A stretch of 41,390 nucleotides of DNA from an uncultured Ruminococcus sp. (GTDB lineage: Bacteria; Bacillota; Clostridia; Oscillospirales; Acutalibacteraceae). The DNA lies in NCBI GenBank assembly GCA_902777275.1, contig CACYTI010000018.1, positions 1 to 41,390 on the forward strand. The letters run 5' to 3'. Numbering within the stretch: the stretch's first letter is position 1; every line of letters starts with the position of its first letter. The notes beneath the pieces are model-generated. The model did no database searches, was not told where the DNA came from, and saw only the letters and a program-made list of their open reading frames with translations. Shown one piece after another: positions 23,699-31,436 of this stretch. The position numbers and the translations under genes are program-made.

Positions 23699-26422
23699 AT
23701 GAAGAACGCAAAAAAATGGTTCAAAAAAACAGCGGCTGCTCTGCTTGCGGTTTTACTTTTGGCTTCGGTTGTGCCTCTCACCGTTTCGGCTGCGGAGGCA
23801 GATCAAAGCACGGGCGCAAGCAGCGGCACGACCGGAAAATGCACATGGACGCTTGACAGCGGCGTGCTTACGATCAGCGGAAACGGGGCTATGGGTAATA
23901 ATTCGGCGTATTCCAAGCCGTGGGGAAGATCGATCAAAAGCGTTATTATTGAAAACGGCGTTACTAAAATCAGCGTGGACGCGTTTTCCAACAGCCCGTA
24001 CTTAGCGAGCGTCGCCATTCCCGACAGCGTTACCGAAATCGGCGGCGGCGCGTTTTCCAATTGCACAAGCCTTACGTCAATAAGTATTCCCGGCGGTGTG
24101 AAGGTTATAGGTTCTCGTGCTTTTTTCGGCTGTACGGGCTTGTCAAATATAACGATACCCGACAGCGTAGAATATGTCGGAAATTACGCGTTTAATAACA
24201 CAATATGGTATGATAATAAACCTGACGGCTTGGTATATATCGGTAAGGCGGTCTACAAATATAAAGGGACAATGCCTTCAAATACGTCCATAGTCTTAAA
24301 AAACGGAACAAAATGCATTTCCGGGGACGCGTTCTGCAACCTTGCGAACCTGACAAGCATAACAATTCCCGAGGGTGTGACAAGTGTCGGCAACAATGCG
24401 TTTTTGAGTTGCAAAGGTCTGACCGGCATAACGCTTCCCGACAGTGTGACAAGTATCGGCAGAGAAGCTTTTTCAGCCTGCACAGGCTTGAAAATCGCTG
24501 TTATCGGAAACGGCTTAAGGATTATTGAGAAGTATTCGTTTAATAGGTGCACCGCTTTGAGAAGCGTCACATTCGGCAACAGTGTGAAGACTATCGGTGA
24601 GTTCGCTTTTTACGGCTGCACGAGTTTAGCGAACGCGGATCTTCCCGACAGCTTGACGAGTATCGGTAAGTTCGCTTTTTACGGCTGCACGAGCTTAGCG
24701 AACGCGGATCTTCCCGGCAGCTTGACGAGTATCGGTGATTCCGCTTTTTACGGCTGCACCGGCTTGGCGAGCGTTGTTATCGGGAACGGATATACGGATA
24801 TCGGCGAAAATGCGTTTTATAACTGCACGGGTCTTACAAGCGTAACAACAGGAAACAGCATAAAAAATATTGGCGTTTCCGCTTTTTATAACTGCACTGG
24901 GCTTACAAATATAACAACGGGAAACCGTATAAAAAGCATAGGTGAAAATGCGTTTTTCGGTTGTAAAAGCTTAAAAAGTTTTATTATCCCGGACAGCACG
25001 ACGAGTGTAGGCATCAAAGCGTTCAGTGGTTGCTCGGGCATGACAAGCTTATCTATAGGCAGCGGCGTCACGAGCCTCTACAGCTCGATGTTTTCAGGCT
25101 GCACGGGCCTGACAAGCATTGTCATTTCTCCGGATAATTCTGCTTATGACAGCAGAAACAATTGTAACGCTGTTATTGAAACCGCTTCAAACAGGCTTGT
25201 GAAGGGCTGCAAAAAAACTGTGATCCCAGATGGCATTGCTATTATCGGAGATTACGCATTTTACAACTGCAAGGGTCTGAAAAGTATTGTTTTTCCGGAT
25301 AGCCTGGCAAGCATTGAAGAATATGCGTTTTCCGGCTGTACGGGCTTGACCTGCATTGCTTTTCCCGAGAGCGTGACAAGAATTTGCGGCAGTGCGTTTT
25401 ACGGTTGTACAAGCCTTAAAAGCGCGATCATTCCGGACAGTGTGACAACCATAGACAGAGGCGCGTTCGGAAACTGCGGCAGTGTTTTGACCGTGTATGG
25501 TTTCAGGGGCTCGGAGGCGGAAAACTACTGTATAAATAACTCCGTTAATTTTCTGACCTTGTATGAATATTCGGATTTGGGTAGCAATAAGTTAATGATT
25601 ACCCAATGCAACTTCATTGATTCTTTGGGCAGCTTATCAATACCGTCGTCTATCGGCGGAAAAACCGTAACTCAAATCGGTGAATGGCTCATTGCGAACA
25701 ACACGAAATTGAAAAGCGTTTCAATTCCCGATACCGTGACAAAAATCCTGAGGGGCGCGTTCTATAACTGCACTGAGCTCAGAACGGTAAGAATGGGCAG
25801 CGGAGTTACCGAAATAGGCGAGAGCGCCTTTGAAAAATGCCTGTTCCTCGAAAGCATAAACCTCAGCAGCGGACTCAAGAAAATCGGCGACGAGGCGTTT
25901 TACGATTGCCGCAGGCTTAAAACTCTCAGTATTCCCGATACGGTTATGTTAATAGGGGAGGAAGCGTTCACAAATTGCCGCAGCCTGCAAAGCCTTATAA
26001 TCCCGAACGGGGTTAAAAAGTTAGGCGACGGCACGGGCTTCGGTATCTTTGAAAACTGCAAGAGTCTGAAAGCGATAAAGATTCCCGAATCGGTGAGATT
26101 TATTCAGAACAACGCCTTTGACGGCTGTTTGGATGTGACAGTCGTGGGAGCAAAGGATTCATATGCCGAAAACTACTCCGCGAAAAATCATCTCCGTTTT
26201 TCAATAATGGGCAGTAATCCGGTTGGAGATACGAACCTCGACGGCGTTGTAAATATAAAGGACACCACTGCCATTCAGCGCCATATTTCGGAGCATGAAA
26301 CGCTTACGGGCAACGCGTTCTTCCTCGCTGACACAAACCGCGACGGAAAAATAACCGTAGCTGACGCCACGCTGCTGCAAATGTACCTTGCGGAGTATGA
26401 CGTGCAGATTAAGACAAGCTGA
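23699..26422 (+). CDS. large secreted BspA-type LRR protein with C-terminal type I dockerin
   Basis: This 907-residue protein has an N-terminal signal peptide (KKWFKKTAAALLAVLLL, cleavage near TVSAAEA). A short domain ending in LTISGNGAMG matches the paralogue at 8789. About 26 LRR_5 repeats of ~23 residues follow, interrupted by three longer linkers. A type I dockerin occupies about residues 842-903, with loops DTNLDGVVN and DTNRDGKIT. The family forms elongated solenoids used for adhesion, and the dockerin predicts attachment to a cohesin-bearing scaffold on the cell surface. Two adjacent repeats are nearly identical at the DNA level (24592-24729). The ribosome binding site is AAGGGGG. The gene ends directly against a truncated Rpn remnant. 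Confidence 0.93.
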   Translation: MKNAKKWFKKTAAALLAVLLLASVVPLTVSAAEADQSTGASSGTTGKCTWTLDSGVLTISGNGAMGNNSAYSKPWGRSIKSVIIENGVTKISVDAFSNSPYLASVAIPDSVTEIGGGAFSNCTSLTSISIPGGVKVIGSRAFFGCTGLSNITIPDSVEYVGNYAFNNTIWYDNKPDGLVYIGKAVYKYKGTMPSNTSIVLKNGTKCISGDAFCNLANLTSITIPEGVTSVGNNAFLSCKGLTGITLPDSVTSIGREAFSACTGLKIAVIGNGLRIIEKYSFNRCTALRSVTFGNSVKTIGEFAFYGCTSLANADLPDSLTSIGKFAFYGCTSLANADLPGSLTSIGDSAFYGCTGLASVVIGNGYTDIGENAFYNCTGLTSVTTGNSIKNIGVSAFYNCTGLTNITTGNRIKSIGENAFFGCKSLKSFIIPDSTTSVGIKAFSGCSGMTSLSIGSGVTSLYSSMFSGCTGLTSIVISPDNSAYDSRNNCNAVIETASNRLVKGCKKTVIPDGIAIIGDYAFYNCKGLKSIVFPDSLASIEEYAFSGCTGLTCIAFPESVTRICGSAFYGCTSLKSAIIPDSVTTIDRGAFGNCGSVLTVYGFRGSEAENYCINNSVNFLTLYEYSDLGSNKLMITQCNFIDSLGSLSIPSSIGGKTVTQIGEWLIANNTKLKSVSIPDTVTKILRGAFYNCTELRTVRMGSGVTEIGESAFEKCLFLESINLSSGLKKIGDEAFYDCRRLKTLSIPDTVMLIGEEAFTNCRSLQSLIIPNGVKKLGDGTGFGIFENCKSLKAIKIPESVRFIQNNAFDGCLDVTVVGAKDSYAENYSAKNHLRFSIMGSNPVGDTNLDGVVNIKDTTAIQRHISEHETLTGNAFFLADTNRDGKITVADATLLQMYLAEYDVQIKTS
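24592..24729 (+). repeat. 69-bp in-frame tandem duplication inside the LRR gene
   Basis: Copies 24592-24660 and 24661-24729 differ at only about three bases, and each encodes one 23-residue repeat (core AFYGCTSLANADLP). All other repeats in the gene are far more diverged, so this is a recent expansion by slippage or unequal exchange. Confidence 0.85.
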
Positions 26423-27051
26423 ATGTTGACAATAAAATAGTAAACATCGAAATGCAGGTCAACAGAGAGTCGGATTTCAAGGACAGAACGCTGTTTTACT
26501 GGGCAAAGCTGTATAGCGAAGAGCTGAAAACAGGCGACGAGTACGGTGAGCTTAAGCAGACGATTTGTATCAATATCATCAATTTTGATTTGTTCGCCTG
26601 TGAGGATTACCACTCAAGCTTCAAAATCATGGAGAGTGAACGCCGCGAGCTTTTGACGGACAAATTCGCGATCCACTTTTTTGAACTTAAAAAGCTGAGC
26701 AAATTCAAAAGAAACAGACGAATGGAAGATTGGTTGAACCTTATCAATGCGGAAACGGAGGATGAGCTTATGTCAATTCAGCAAACGACAATAATACCGG
26801 AAATCAAAGACACGATAGTAATGCTTCGTGAGCTCAGTGATGACGAAAAGGTAAGAGCGGAAGCCTTTTACCGCGAAAAACGACTCCACGACGAAGCCAG
26901 CGCGTTAGGCAGCGCAAGACGTGAGGGAATAGAACAAGGCAGAGCTGAGGGCATAGCTGAAGGCAGAGCACAGGAGCGCAGCAGTATAATTGAGCGTATG
27001 CGGAATAACGGATTTACTGAGGAACAAATTCAAAAAATAATCGGTGAATGA
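26413..27051 (+). pseudogene. N-terminally truncated Rpn/PD-(D/E)XK nuclease family protein
   Basis: The frame from 26413 encodes NKIVNIEMQVN, then FKDRTLFYWAKLYS and repeated acidic helices ending in EEQIQKIIGE. This is the pattern of the Rpn family of recombination-promoting nucleases (PD-(D/E)XK nuclease family transposase). The N-terminal part with the first catalytic acidic residue is missing. The frame is closed by a stop at 26410-26412, only ten bases before the dockerin gene's own stop. The first ATG (26452) has no ribosome binding site. The E-x-Q half-motif remains. The fragment is probably not a working nuclease. A proper terminator follows. Confidence 0.75.
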
Positions 27052-27060
27052 TACAGATAA

Positions 27061-27100
27061 ACCTGCGGGAAGCTGTTTTGGCAGTCCCGCAGGTCTTTTT
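27061..27100 (+). terminator. Rho-independent terminator
   Basis: A 10-bp stem (ACCTGCGGGA 27061-27070 with TCCCGCAGGT 27085-27094) is followed by CTTTTT. It ends the Rpn remnant and perhaps the LRR-dockerin transcript. Confidence 0.9.
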
Positions 27101-27111
27101 AGTTCCGTGAG

Positions 27112-27121
27112 TTTCGACAAA
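27112..27121 (-). promoter_or_regulatory. perfect 0A-box-like decamer (possible Spo0A site)
   Basis: The minus strand reads TTTGTCGAAA, which contains the TGTCGAA core bound by Spo0A. It lies about 37 bp upstream of the -35 box of the purine permease promoter. A given 10-mer is expected about 0.08 times in both strands of a window this size, so it is notable but unproven. Confidence 0.3.
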
Positions 27122-27157
27122 AAAAGTTATGAAACTTGTTTTAATTCCAATAAGTTA

Positions 27158-27186
27158 TTGAACCCTGAATAAAAAATGTATATAAT
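27158..27186 (+). promoter_or_regulatory. promoter of the NCS2 permease gene
   Basis: TTGAAC (27158-27163) and TATAAT (27181-27186) are spaced by exactly 17 bp. A small hairpin (TGAGG...CCTCA, 27194-27213) lies in the leader. No purine riboswitch is present. Confidence 0.75.
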
Positions 27187-27237
27187 GTTTAACTGAGGGG
27201 ATATTTATTCCTCAAAATAAGTTCAGGAGGGAACATT

Positions 27238-28623
27238 TTGGAAAAACTATTTCATCTCAAAGAGAACGGCACCAACGTCAGAACAGAAGTCGTCGCCGGT
27301 TTAACAACGTTTTTGACCATGGCGTACATCATCTTTCTGAATCCCGAATTTGTGGGTACATTAAATTTGGGAACTGTTGATAACCCTGTTCCGTATTTTA
27401 TAATGCCAAACTCTGCGGTTGTCACAGGAACTTGTATTGCCGCCGCGTTCGGAACATGGCTGGTTGGTATTTTATCCAACTATCCGATGGCACAGGCTCC
27501 GGGTCTGGGCTTGAACGCTGTTTTCGGCTATACCCTTTGTCTCAGCTTTAAGCTTCCGGCAGAGGCAGCGCTTGCGGCGGTATTCCTCGGAGGTGTATTC
27601 TTTATATTGCTTACCGTGACAGGCGCGAGAACCGCGATTGTAAAGTCGATTCCGACATCTTTGAAAAAGGCTATTTCGGCAGGTATCGGATTATTTATCT
27701 CACTGATTGGATTCTCCGAGTCGGGCATTGTTGTACAGGGTAACGGCACAACGGTTGATCTTGCCGCATTTTCTTCCCCAAAGGTTATTCTTGCGCTTGT
27801 CGGCTTGATTATCATAACTATTTTTGTGATTCAACAGGTTCGCGGCGCGATTTTTATCGGTATGCTGGTAACTGCTGTTATCGGTAATGTCTGCCAATTT
27901 GCATTTAATCTTGACATGGGAATAAAAATACCGGAATCATGGGTTCCGAATCTCGATTTTTCAATGTTCGGAAGGTGTTTTCTGGGCTTTGGGCAGTTGT
28001 TCAGCGCCCCGATCGCGTCTGTGCTTGCGGTAATGATAACATTGATAATGGTTGATATGTTCGACACCATAGGAACACTTATCGGAGCCGCTGATAAAGC
28101 CGGATTTCTTGATGAGAACGGTCATCTTCCGAAGATGGAACACGCAATGATGGCAGACGCGCTTGCGACCACCGCAGGCTCGATATTCGGAACATCAACC
28201 GTTACAACCTATGTTGAATCTACTGCGGGCATAGCTGTCGGAGGAAGAACGGGCTTGACCTCAATGGTAACGGGTCTGTGCTTTGCGCTGTCAATGTTCC
28301 TTACTCCGATCGTCGGTTTTGTGCCGAGATGCGCAACTACGCCGGTGCTTATAATAGTTGGCATTATGATGTGTTCGTCGCTCAAGGATATTGACTGGGG
28401 CGACCTTGAAGTTGCGGTTCCATGCTTCTTTACTGTTGTAGGAATGCCCTTCTTCTACTCGATTACCGACGGTATGGCTTTCGGTTTCCTCAGCTATTTG
28501 ATAGTAAAGGCAGCCAGAGCTAAATTCAAAGAAATCAATCCTTTGATGTACATTATCTGCGGACTGTTTATAGTTATGTATGTAATTTACGGTTTGCAGG
28601 ATCTTGGAATACTTCAATCATAA
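27238..28623 (+). CDS. NCS2 family purine (guanine/hypoxanthine or adenine) permease, AzgA type
   Basis: This 461-residue membrane transporter has about 12-14 helices. The N-terminal TEVVAGLTTFLTMAYIIFLNP, the motif APGLGLNAVF, and MVDMFDTIGTLIGAADKAG in the second half are characteristic of the AzgA-like branch of nucleobase-cation symporter 2. It imports purine bases with protons. Translation starts at TTG 27238 with AGGAGG 7 bp upstream. It stands alone with its own promoter. The choice between adenine and guanine/hypoxanthine as substrate cannot be made here. Confidence 0.92.
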   Translation: MEKLFHLKENGTNVRTEVVAGLTTFLTMAYIIFLNPEFVGTLNLGTVDNPVPYFIMPNSAVVTGTCIAAAFGTWLVGILSNYPMAQAPGLGLNAVFGYTLCLSFKLPAEAALAAVFLGGVFFILLTVTGARTAIVKSIPTSLKKAISAGIGLFISLIGFSESGIVVQGNGTTVDLAAFSSPKVILALVGLIIITIFVIQQVRGAIFIGMLVTAVIGNVCQFAFNLDMGIKIPESWVPNLDFSMFGRCFLGFGQLFSAPIASVLAVMITLIMVDMFDTIGTLIGAADKAGFLDENGHLPKMEHAMMADALATTAGSIFGTSTVTTYVESTAGIAVGGRTGLTSMVTGLCFALSMFLTPIVGFVPRCATTPVLIIVGIMMCSSLKDIDWGDLEVAVPCFFTVVGMPFFYSITDGMAFGFLSYLIVKAARAKFKEINPLMYIICGLFIVMYVIYGLQDLGILQS

Positions 28624-28647
28624 ACGTAACTGAATGATCGATCAAAA

Positions 28648-28687
28648 AACAACCGCCGGGGTCTAAGCTCCGGCGGTTGTTGCGAAA
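28648..28687. terminator. Rho-independent terminator between convergent genes
   Basis: A 12-bp stem (AACAACCGCCGG 28648-28659 with CCGGCGGTTGTT 28670-28681) has a strong T-run on the minus strand for the YegP-like gene. On the plus strand the tail is weaker. Confidence 0.85.
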
Positions 28688-28696
28688 TAAAATAAA

Positions 28697-29071
28697 TTAC
28701 GATCCTATTTTTTCCACCTTGGCGTCGGGGGCGTTTTTGCCTATGCTCGCGATTCCGTTCATTGCGCTCGCCTTCGCCTTGTAGCCCTCGGAGGTAGCGA
28801 TTATCTCGCCGTTCTTCGCCTTAAGGCGAAAGCGGAACTCTCCTGCCTTGTCGGTGTACACCTCATACTTCGGGTGCTTGCGCGCCTCGAAATTCTCTAC
28901 TGTCTGATCCTCAACGGCAGCCAAAGCGTTTGTTCTGACGCTTTCAATGCCCGCCTTGCAGGAAGCCTCGGATTTGTAAATCTGAGAGGAAGCGATTATT
29001 TCGCCGTTGCCCGCTTTTAAATCAAACTTGAATCCGCCGTTGTTAGTTTCCTTGATAACGAATTTGCCCAT
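28697..29071 (-). CDS. YegP-like protein with tandem DUF1508 repeats
   Basis: This 124-residue soluble protein is built from two copies of the DUF1508 unit, at about residues 1-50 and 63-112. Each has the pattern (F/Y)xFxLKAxNGEIIA(S/T)S followed by a helix with YK(S/A)xAxxxxGI. The duplicated unit matches the YegP family, whose function is unknown. AAAGGAGG lies 8 bp before the ATG, and a good promoter is at 29140-29168, so it is probably well expressed. Confidence 0.9.
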   Translation of the reverse strand: MGKFVIKETNNGGFKFDLKAGNGEIIASSQIYKSEASCKAGIESVRTNALAAVEDQTVENFEARKHPKYEVYTDKAGEFRFRLKAKNGEIIATSEGYKAKASAMNGIASIGKNAPDAKVEKIGS

Positions 29072-29139
29072 GCTCAGTTCCTCCTTTGAGAGCTTAATAG
29101 ATCTGTTTTTGTACGGCTATGCCATACAATTCCAACTAA

Positions 29140-29168
29140 ATAGTATCATAAAATATAGAGGATGTCAA
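29140..29168 (-). promoter_or_regulatory. promoter of the YegP-like gene
   Basis: On the minus strand TTGACA (29168-29163) and TACTAT (29145-29140) are spaced by 17 bp. Confidence 0.7.
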
Positions 29169-29228
29169 TGAAAATTAGCTAAAATGCTGTATTGATTTAA
29201 GCAGCAATAATCGTCAACTGTCAATTGG

Positions 29229-29996
29229 TCACGACGCGTTTTTGATTTGCAGGCGCAGGCGGTCGGAAATCATGGCGATGAACTCGCTGTTGGTCGGCTT
29301 GCCTCTGTCGTTGTGGATAGTGTACCCGAAATACGAGTTGAGCACGTCGATATCTCCGCGGTCCCATGCCACCTCGATCGCGTGACGAATAGCGCGCTCC
29401 ACACGCGACGAGGTGGTTTCATATTTCTTGGCAACCGAGGGATAGAGCTGTTTTGTCACGGCGTTGATGATCTCGGGACGCTCCACCGACATGATGATAG
29501 AGTCGCGCAGATAGTGATATCCTTTTATATGAGCCGGAACTCCGATCTCGTGCAGGATTTCCGTCACCTTAAGCTCGATGCCGAACGCGTCTACGCTTAT
29601 CGGCATACGTAGCAGGCGGTCGCTCTTTTTGACCATAAGGCGGATATTTTCACAAAGCTGTCCCACGTCATACGGCTTCAACACAAAGTAGCTCGCTCCG
29701 CCGTTCATTATCTCTCGCTCCAGCACCGCGCTGTGAAAGGAAGAAAAAACTATAAACAGCGGCTGCTTGCAATTTTGTCGTTTAATGCTGCGCATGACGC
29801 CGATTGCGTCCAGCCTTGTCATAAACGACTCCATAAGCACCACGTCGGGCTGCTCCTGTATTATACGGCTGCAAAGCTCCTCGCCGTCCTTGGAGCAAAA
29901 GGCGATAGAAATATTAAAATTTTGAAACTTTTCAAGATTTTCTCTATCAAATTCGGCAGCGTCCTCGGTAATCATCAGTTTAATGCTATTGTCCAT
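29229..29996 (-). CDS. spo0A: Spo0A sporulation master regulator with Glu at the phosphoacceptor position
   Basis: This 255-residue protein has a response-regulator receiver domain (about 1-120) and the Spo0A-specific DNA-binding domain. The latter is well conserved: [37 protein letters not shown] and [13 protein letters not shown]. In the receiver, the position normally held by the phosphorylated Asp (PDVxxLDxxMP) reads [11 protein letters not shown], so residue 56 is Glu and the following Pro is Thr. The acidic pair (E11, D12), a hydroxyl residue (Ser85) and the conserved Lys107 remain. In known Spo0A proteins phosphorylation drives dimerisation. Here it may be absent or mimicked. The gene follows spoIVB on the same strand, the classical order, and has its own promoter. 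Confidence 0.95.
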   Translation of the reverse strand: MDNSIKLMITEDAAEFDRENLEKFQNFNISIAFCSKDGEELCSRIIQEQPDVVLMESFMTRLDAIGVMRSIKRQNCKQPLFIVFSSFHSAVLEREIMNGGASYFVLKPYDVGQLCENIRLMVKKSDRLLRMPISVDAFGIELKVTEILHEIGVPAHIKGYHYLRDSIIMSVERPEIINAVTKQLYPSVAKKYETTSSRVERAIRHAIEVAWDRGDIDVLNSYFGYTIHNDRGKPTNSEFIAMISDRLRLQIKNAS

Positions 29997-30030
29997 GTTC
30001 AGTCTCCCATCAATTTTTTAATGTGATTTG

Positions 30031-30059
30031 ATTTTACCACAAAATGGTAAACTTGGCAA
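30031..30059 (-). promoter_or_regulatory. sigma-A type promoter of spo0A
   Basis: On the minus strand TTGCCA (30059-30054) and TAAAAT (30036-30031) are spaced by 17 bp, about 35 bp before the start codon. A TGTCGAAA (minus strand, 30163-30156) in the end of spoIVB is a possible upstream 0A box, but a 7-mer core is expected several times by chance in this window. Confidence 0.6.
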
Positions 30060-30143
30060 TAGTTTCCGTGAAAATTTTTTAAAAAATCTTAAAAAACTTT
30101 TTTGCAAATAAATACAAAATACAAAAATATACTATATATTGTA

Positions 30144-31253
30144 CTAATCTTCGTATTTCGACACCATATTTTGCGCTGTTATGCCATATCCCTCTTCGGG
30201 TGAGTTGAGGAACACATGTGTGACGGCTCCCACCAGTCTGCCGTCCTGAACAACGGGGCTGCCGCTCATTCCCTGAACGATCCCCCCGCATTCGTCAAGA
30301 AGATTCAAATCTGTAATTTTTATGACAAAATTTTCATTTATGCCGCTGTCAAGACTGCAGATGCTTATGATCTCGGCTTCATACGAGGCAGATTCGCTGC
30401 CCTTGACTGTGGTGTAGATCTCCGCTTTACCGACGTGGATCTCTCCGTTTTCCGCTAACTCAAGCGAAACGCCGTTTTGCAGATTATTGTCGTTTGTTGT
30501 CCCGAACACTCCGCAATCGGTGTTTTTTGTCAGCTTTCCGAGCACCTTATCGGTAAAATAACCGTTCAGACTGCCCGCCTTGCCCGCCGAGCTTCTGCTC
30601 GCGGAGCTTATGCTGACACTTACGACCTCCGCTTTGCCCAAAGGCATAAGCTCTGAGGTGTCGCTGTCGCATATTCCGTGACCGAGCGCGGCAAAATAAT
30701 TGTTGCCGGGGTCGTAGAAGGTCACGGTTCCTATCCCCGCGCAGCTGTCGCGCACCCATGCACCCAATAAATATGAGCCTGCCATATTCTTTTTGGGGGT
30801 GACGGTCTTGACAAGCTCCTTTCCGTTGCGCTCCACGGTGAAGACGACGGGATTTCCATCGCTGCCGAATGCCGCAAGCTGTAAATCCTCGTTGTTGGCA
30901 ACCTTTGTTCCGTTAACTTCTTTAATGACGTCGCCCACCGCGAGTCCGCCCTCACGCGCGGGACAAATATATCTGCCATCGCTGAAAAAATCCTCAAGCT
31001 CCGTAATCATAATGCCGTCGCTGAAAAACTTTACTCCGAATGGCTGACCGCCGAGCACCACGGTTTTGCGCGGAGCTTCATCTGCCGCCGACACCGTAAG
31101 GACAGATGAAGCGTTTAGCGCTGTTATGACGGACAGCGCCGCCGCAATGACTTTTGTTTTGCAGGAGAATAGTTTATTTTCTTTTTTAAAATTATTGCCG
31201 ATATTACAATGCGCTGCCTCGGCAGATTTAAAGCTTATATTAAAAAAATTCAA
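30144..31253 (-). CDS. spoIVB: SpoIVB serine peptidase (S55 family)
   Basis: This 369-residue sporulation protease starts with an N-terminal membrane anchor (about 34-57), followed by a PDZ domain (about 75-145, with VGDVIKEVNGTKV) and the S55 peptidase domain. The catalytic triad is readable as His192 (ALGHGICD), Asp315 (KITD) and Ser330 (VQGMSGSP), with the same 15-residue Asp-Ser spacing as in Bacillus subtilis. SpoIVB is made in the forespore and cuts SpoIVFA to release SpoIVFB for pro-sigma-K processing. TTG 31253 is the likely start with AAGGTG 5 bp upstream. It precedes spo0A. Confidence 0.93.
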   Translation of the reverse strand: MNFFNISFKSAEAAHCNIGNNFKKENKLFSCKTKVIAAALSVITALNASSVLTVSAADEAPRKTVVLGGQPFGVKFFSDGIMITELEDFFSDGRYICPAREGGLAVGDVIKEVNGTKVANNEDLQLAAFGSDGNPVVFTVERNGKELVKTVTPKKNMAGSYLLGAWVRDSCAGIGTVTFYDPGNNYFAALGHGICDSDTSELMPLGKAEVVSVSISSASRSSAGKAGSLNGYFTDKVLGKLTKNTDCGVFGTTNDNNLQNGVSLELAENGEIHVGKAEIYTTVKGSESASYEAEIISICSLDSGINENFVIKITDLNLLDECGGIVQGMSGSPVVQDGRLVGAVTHVFLNSPEEGYGITAQNMVSKYED

Positions 31254-31436
31254 AAAAATCACCTTCTTTCCGTTGCCTTTCTTATTGTTTCCGATTATAA
31301 TAATAAATAAGGTCGTTTTTTAATATTATTATAGTTATTGGAAAAGACCGGAAGCGGAGAGTTTGTTTCATTCGTAAAAGCGGAGTGAATTCAAATATTT
31401 TTTAAATTTTTCATTATTTTCAAGTTGAGGTTAGTT

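Noticed and set aside
23699-26422. CRISPR-like or minisatellite array
   Set aside because: The periodicity is 69 bp (23 codons) and comes from in-frame leucine-rich repeats.
27095-27237. Purine riboswitch before the purine permease
   Set aside because: The conserved purine aptamer core could not be found. Only a short hairpin is present.
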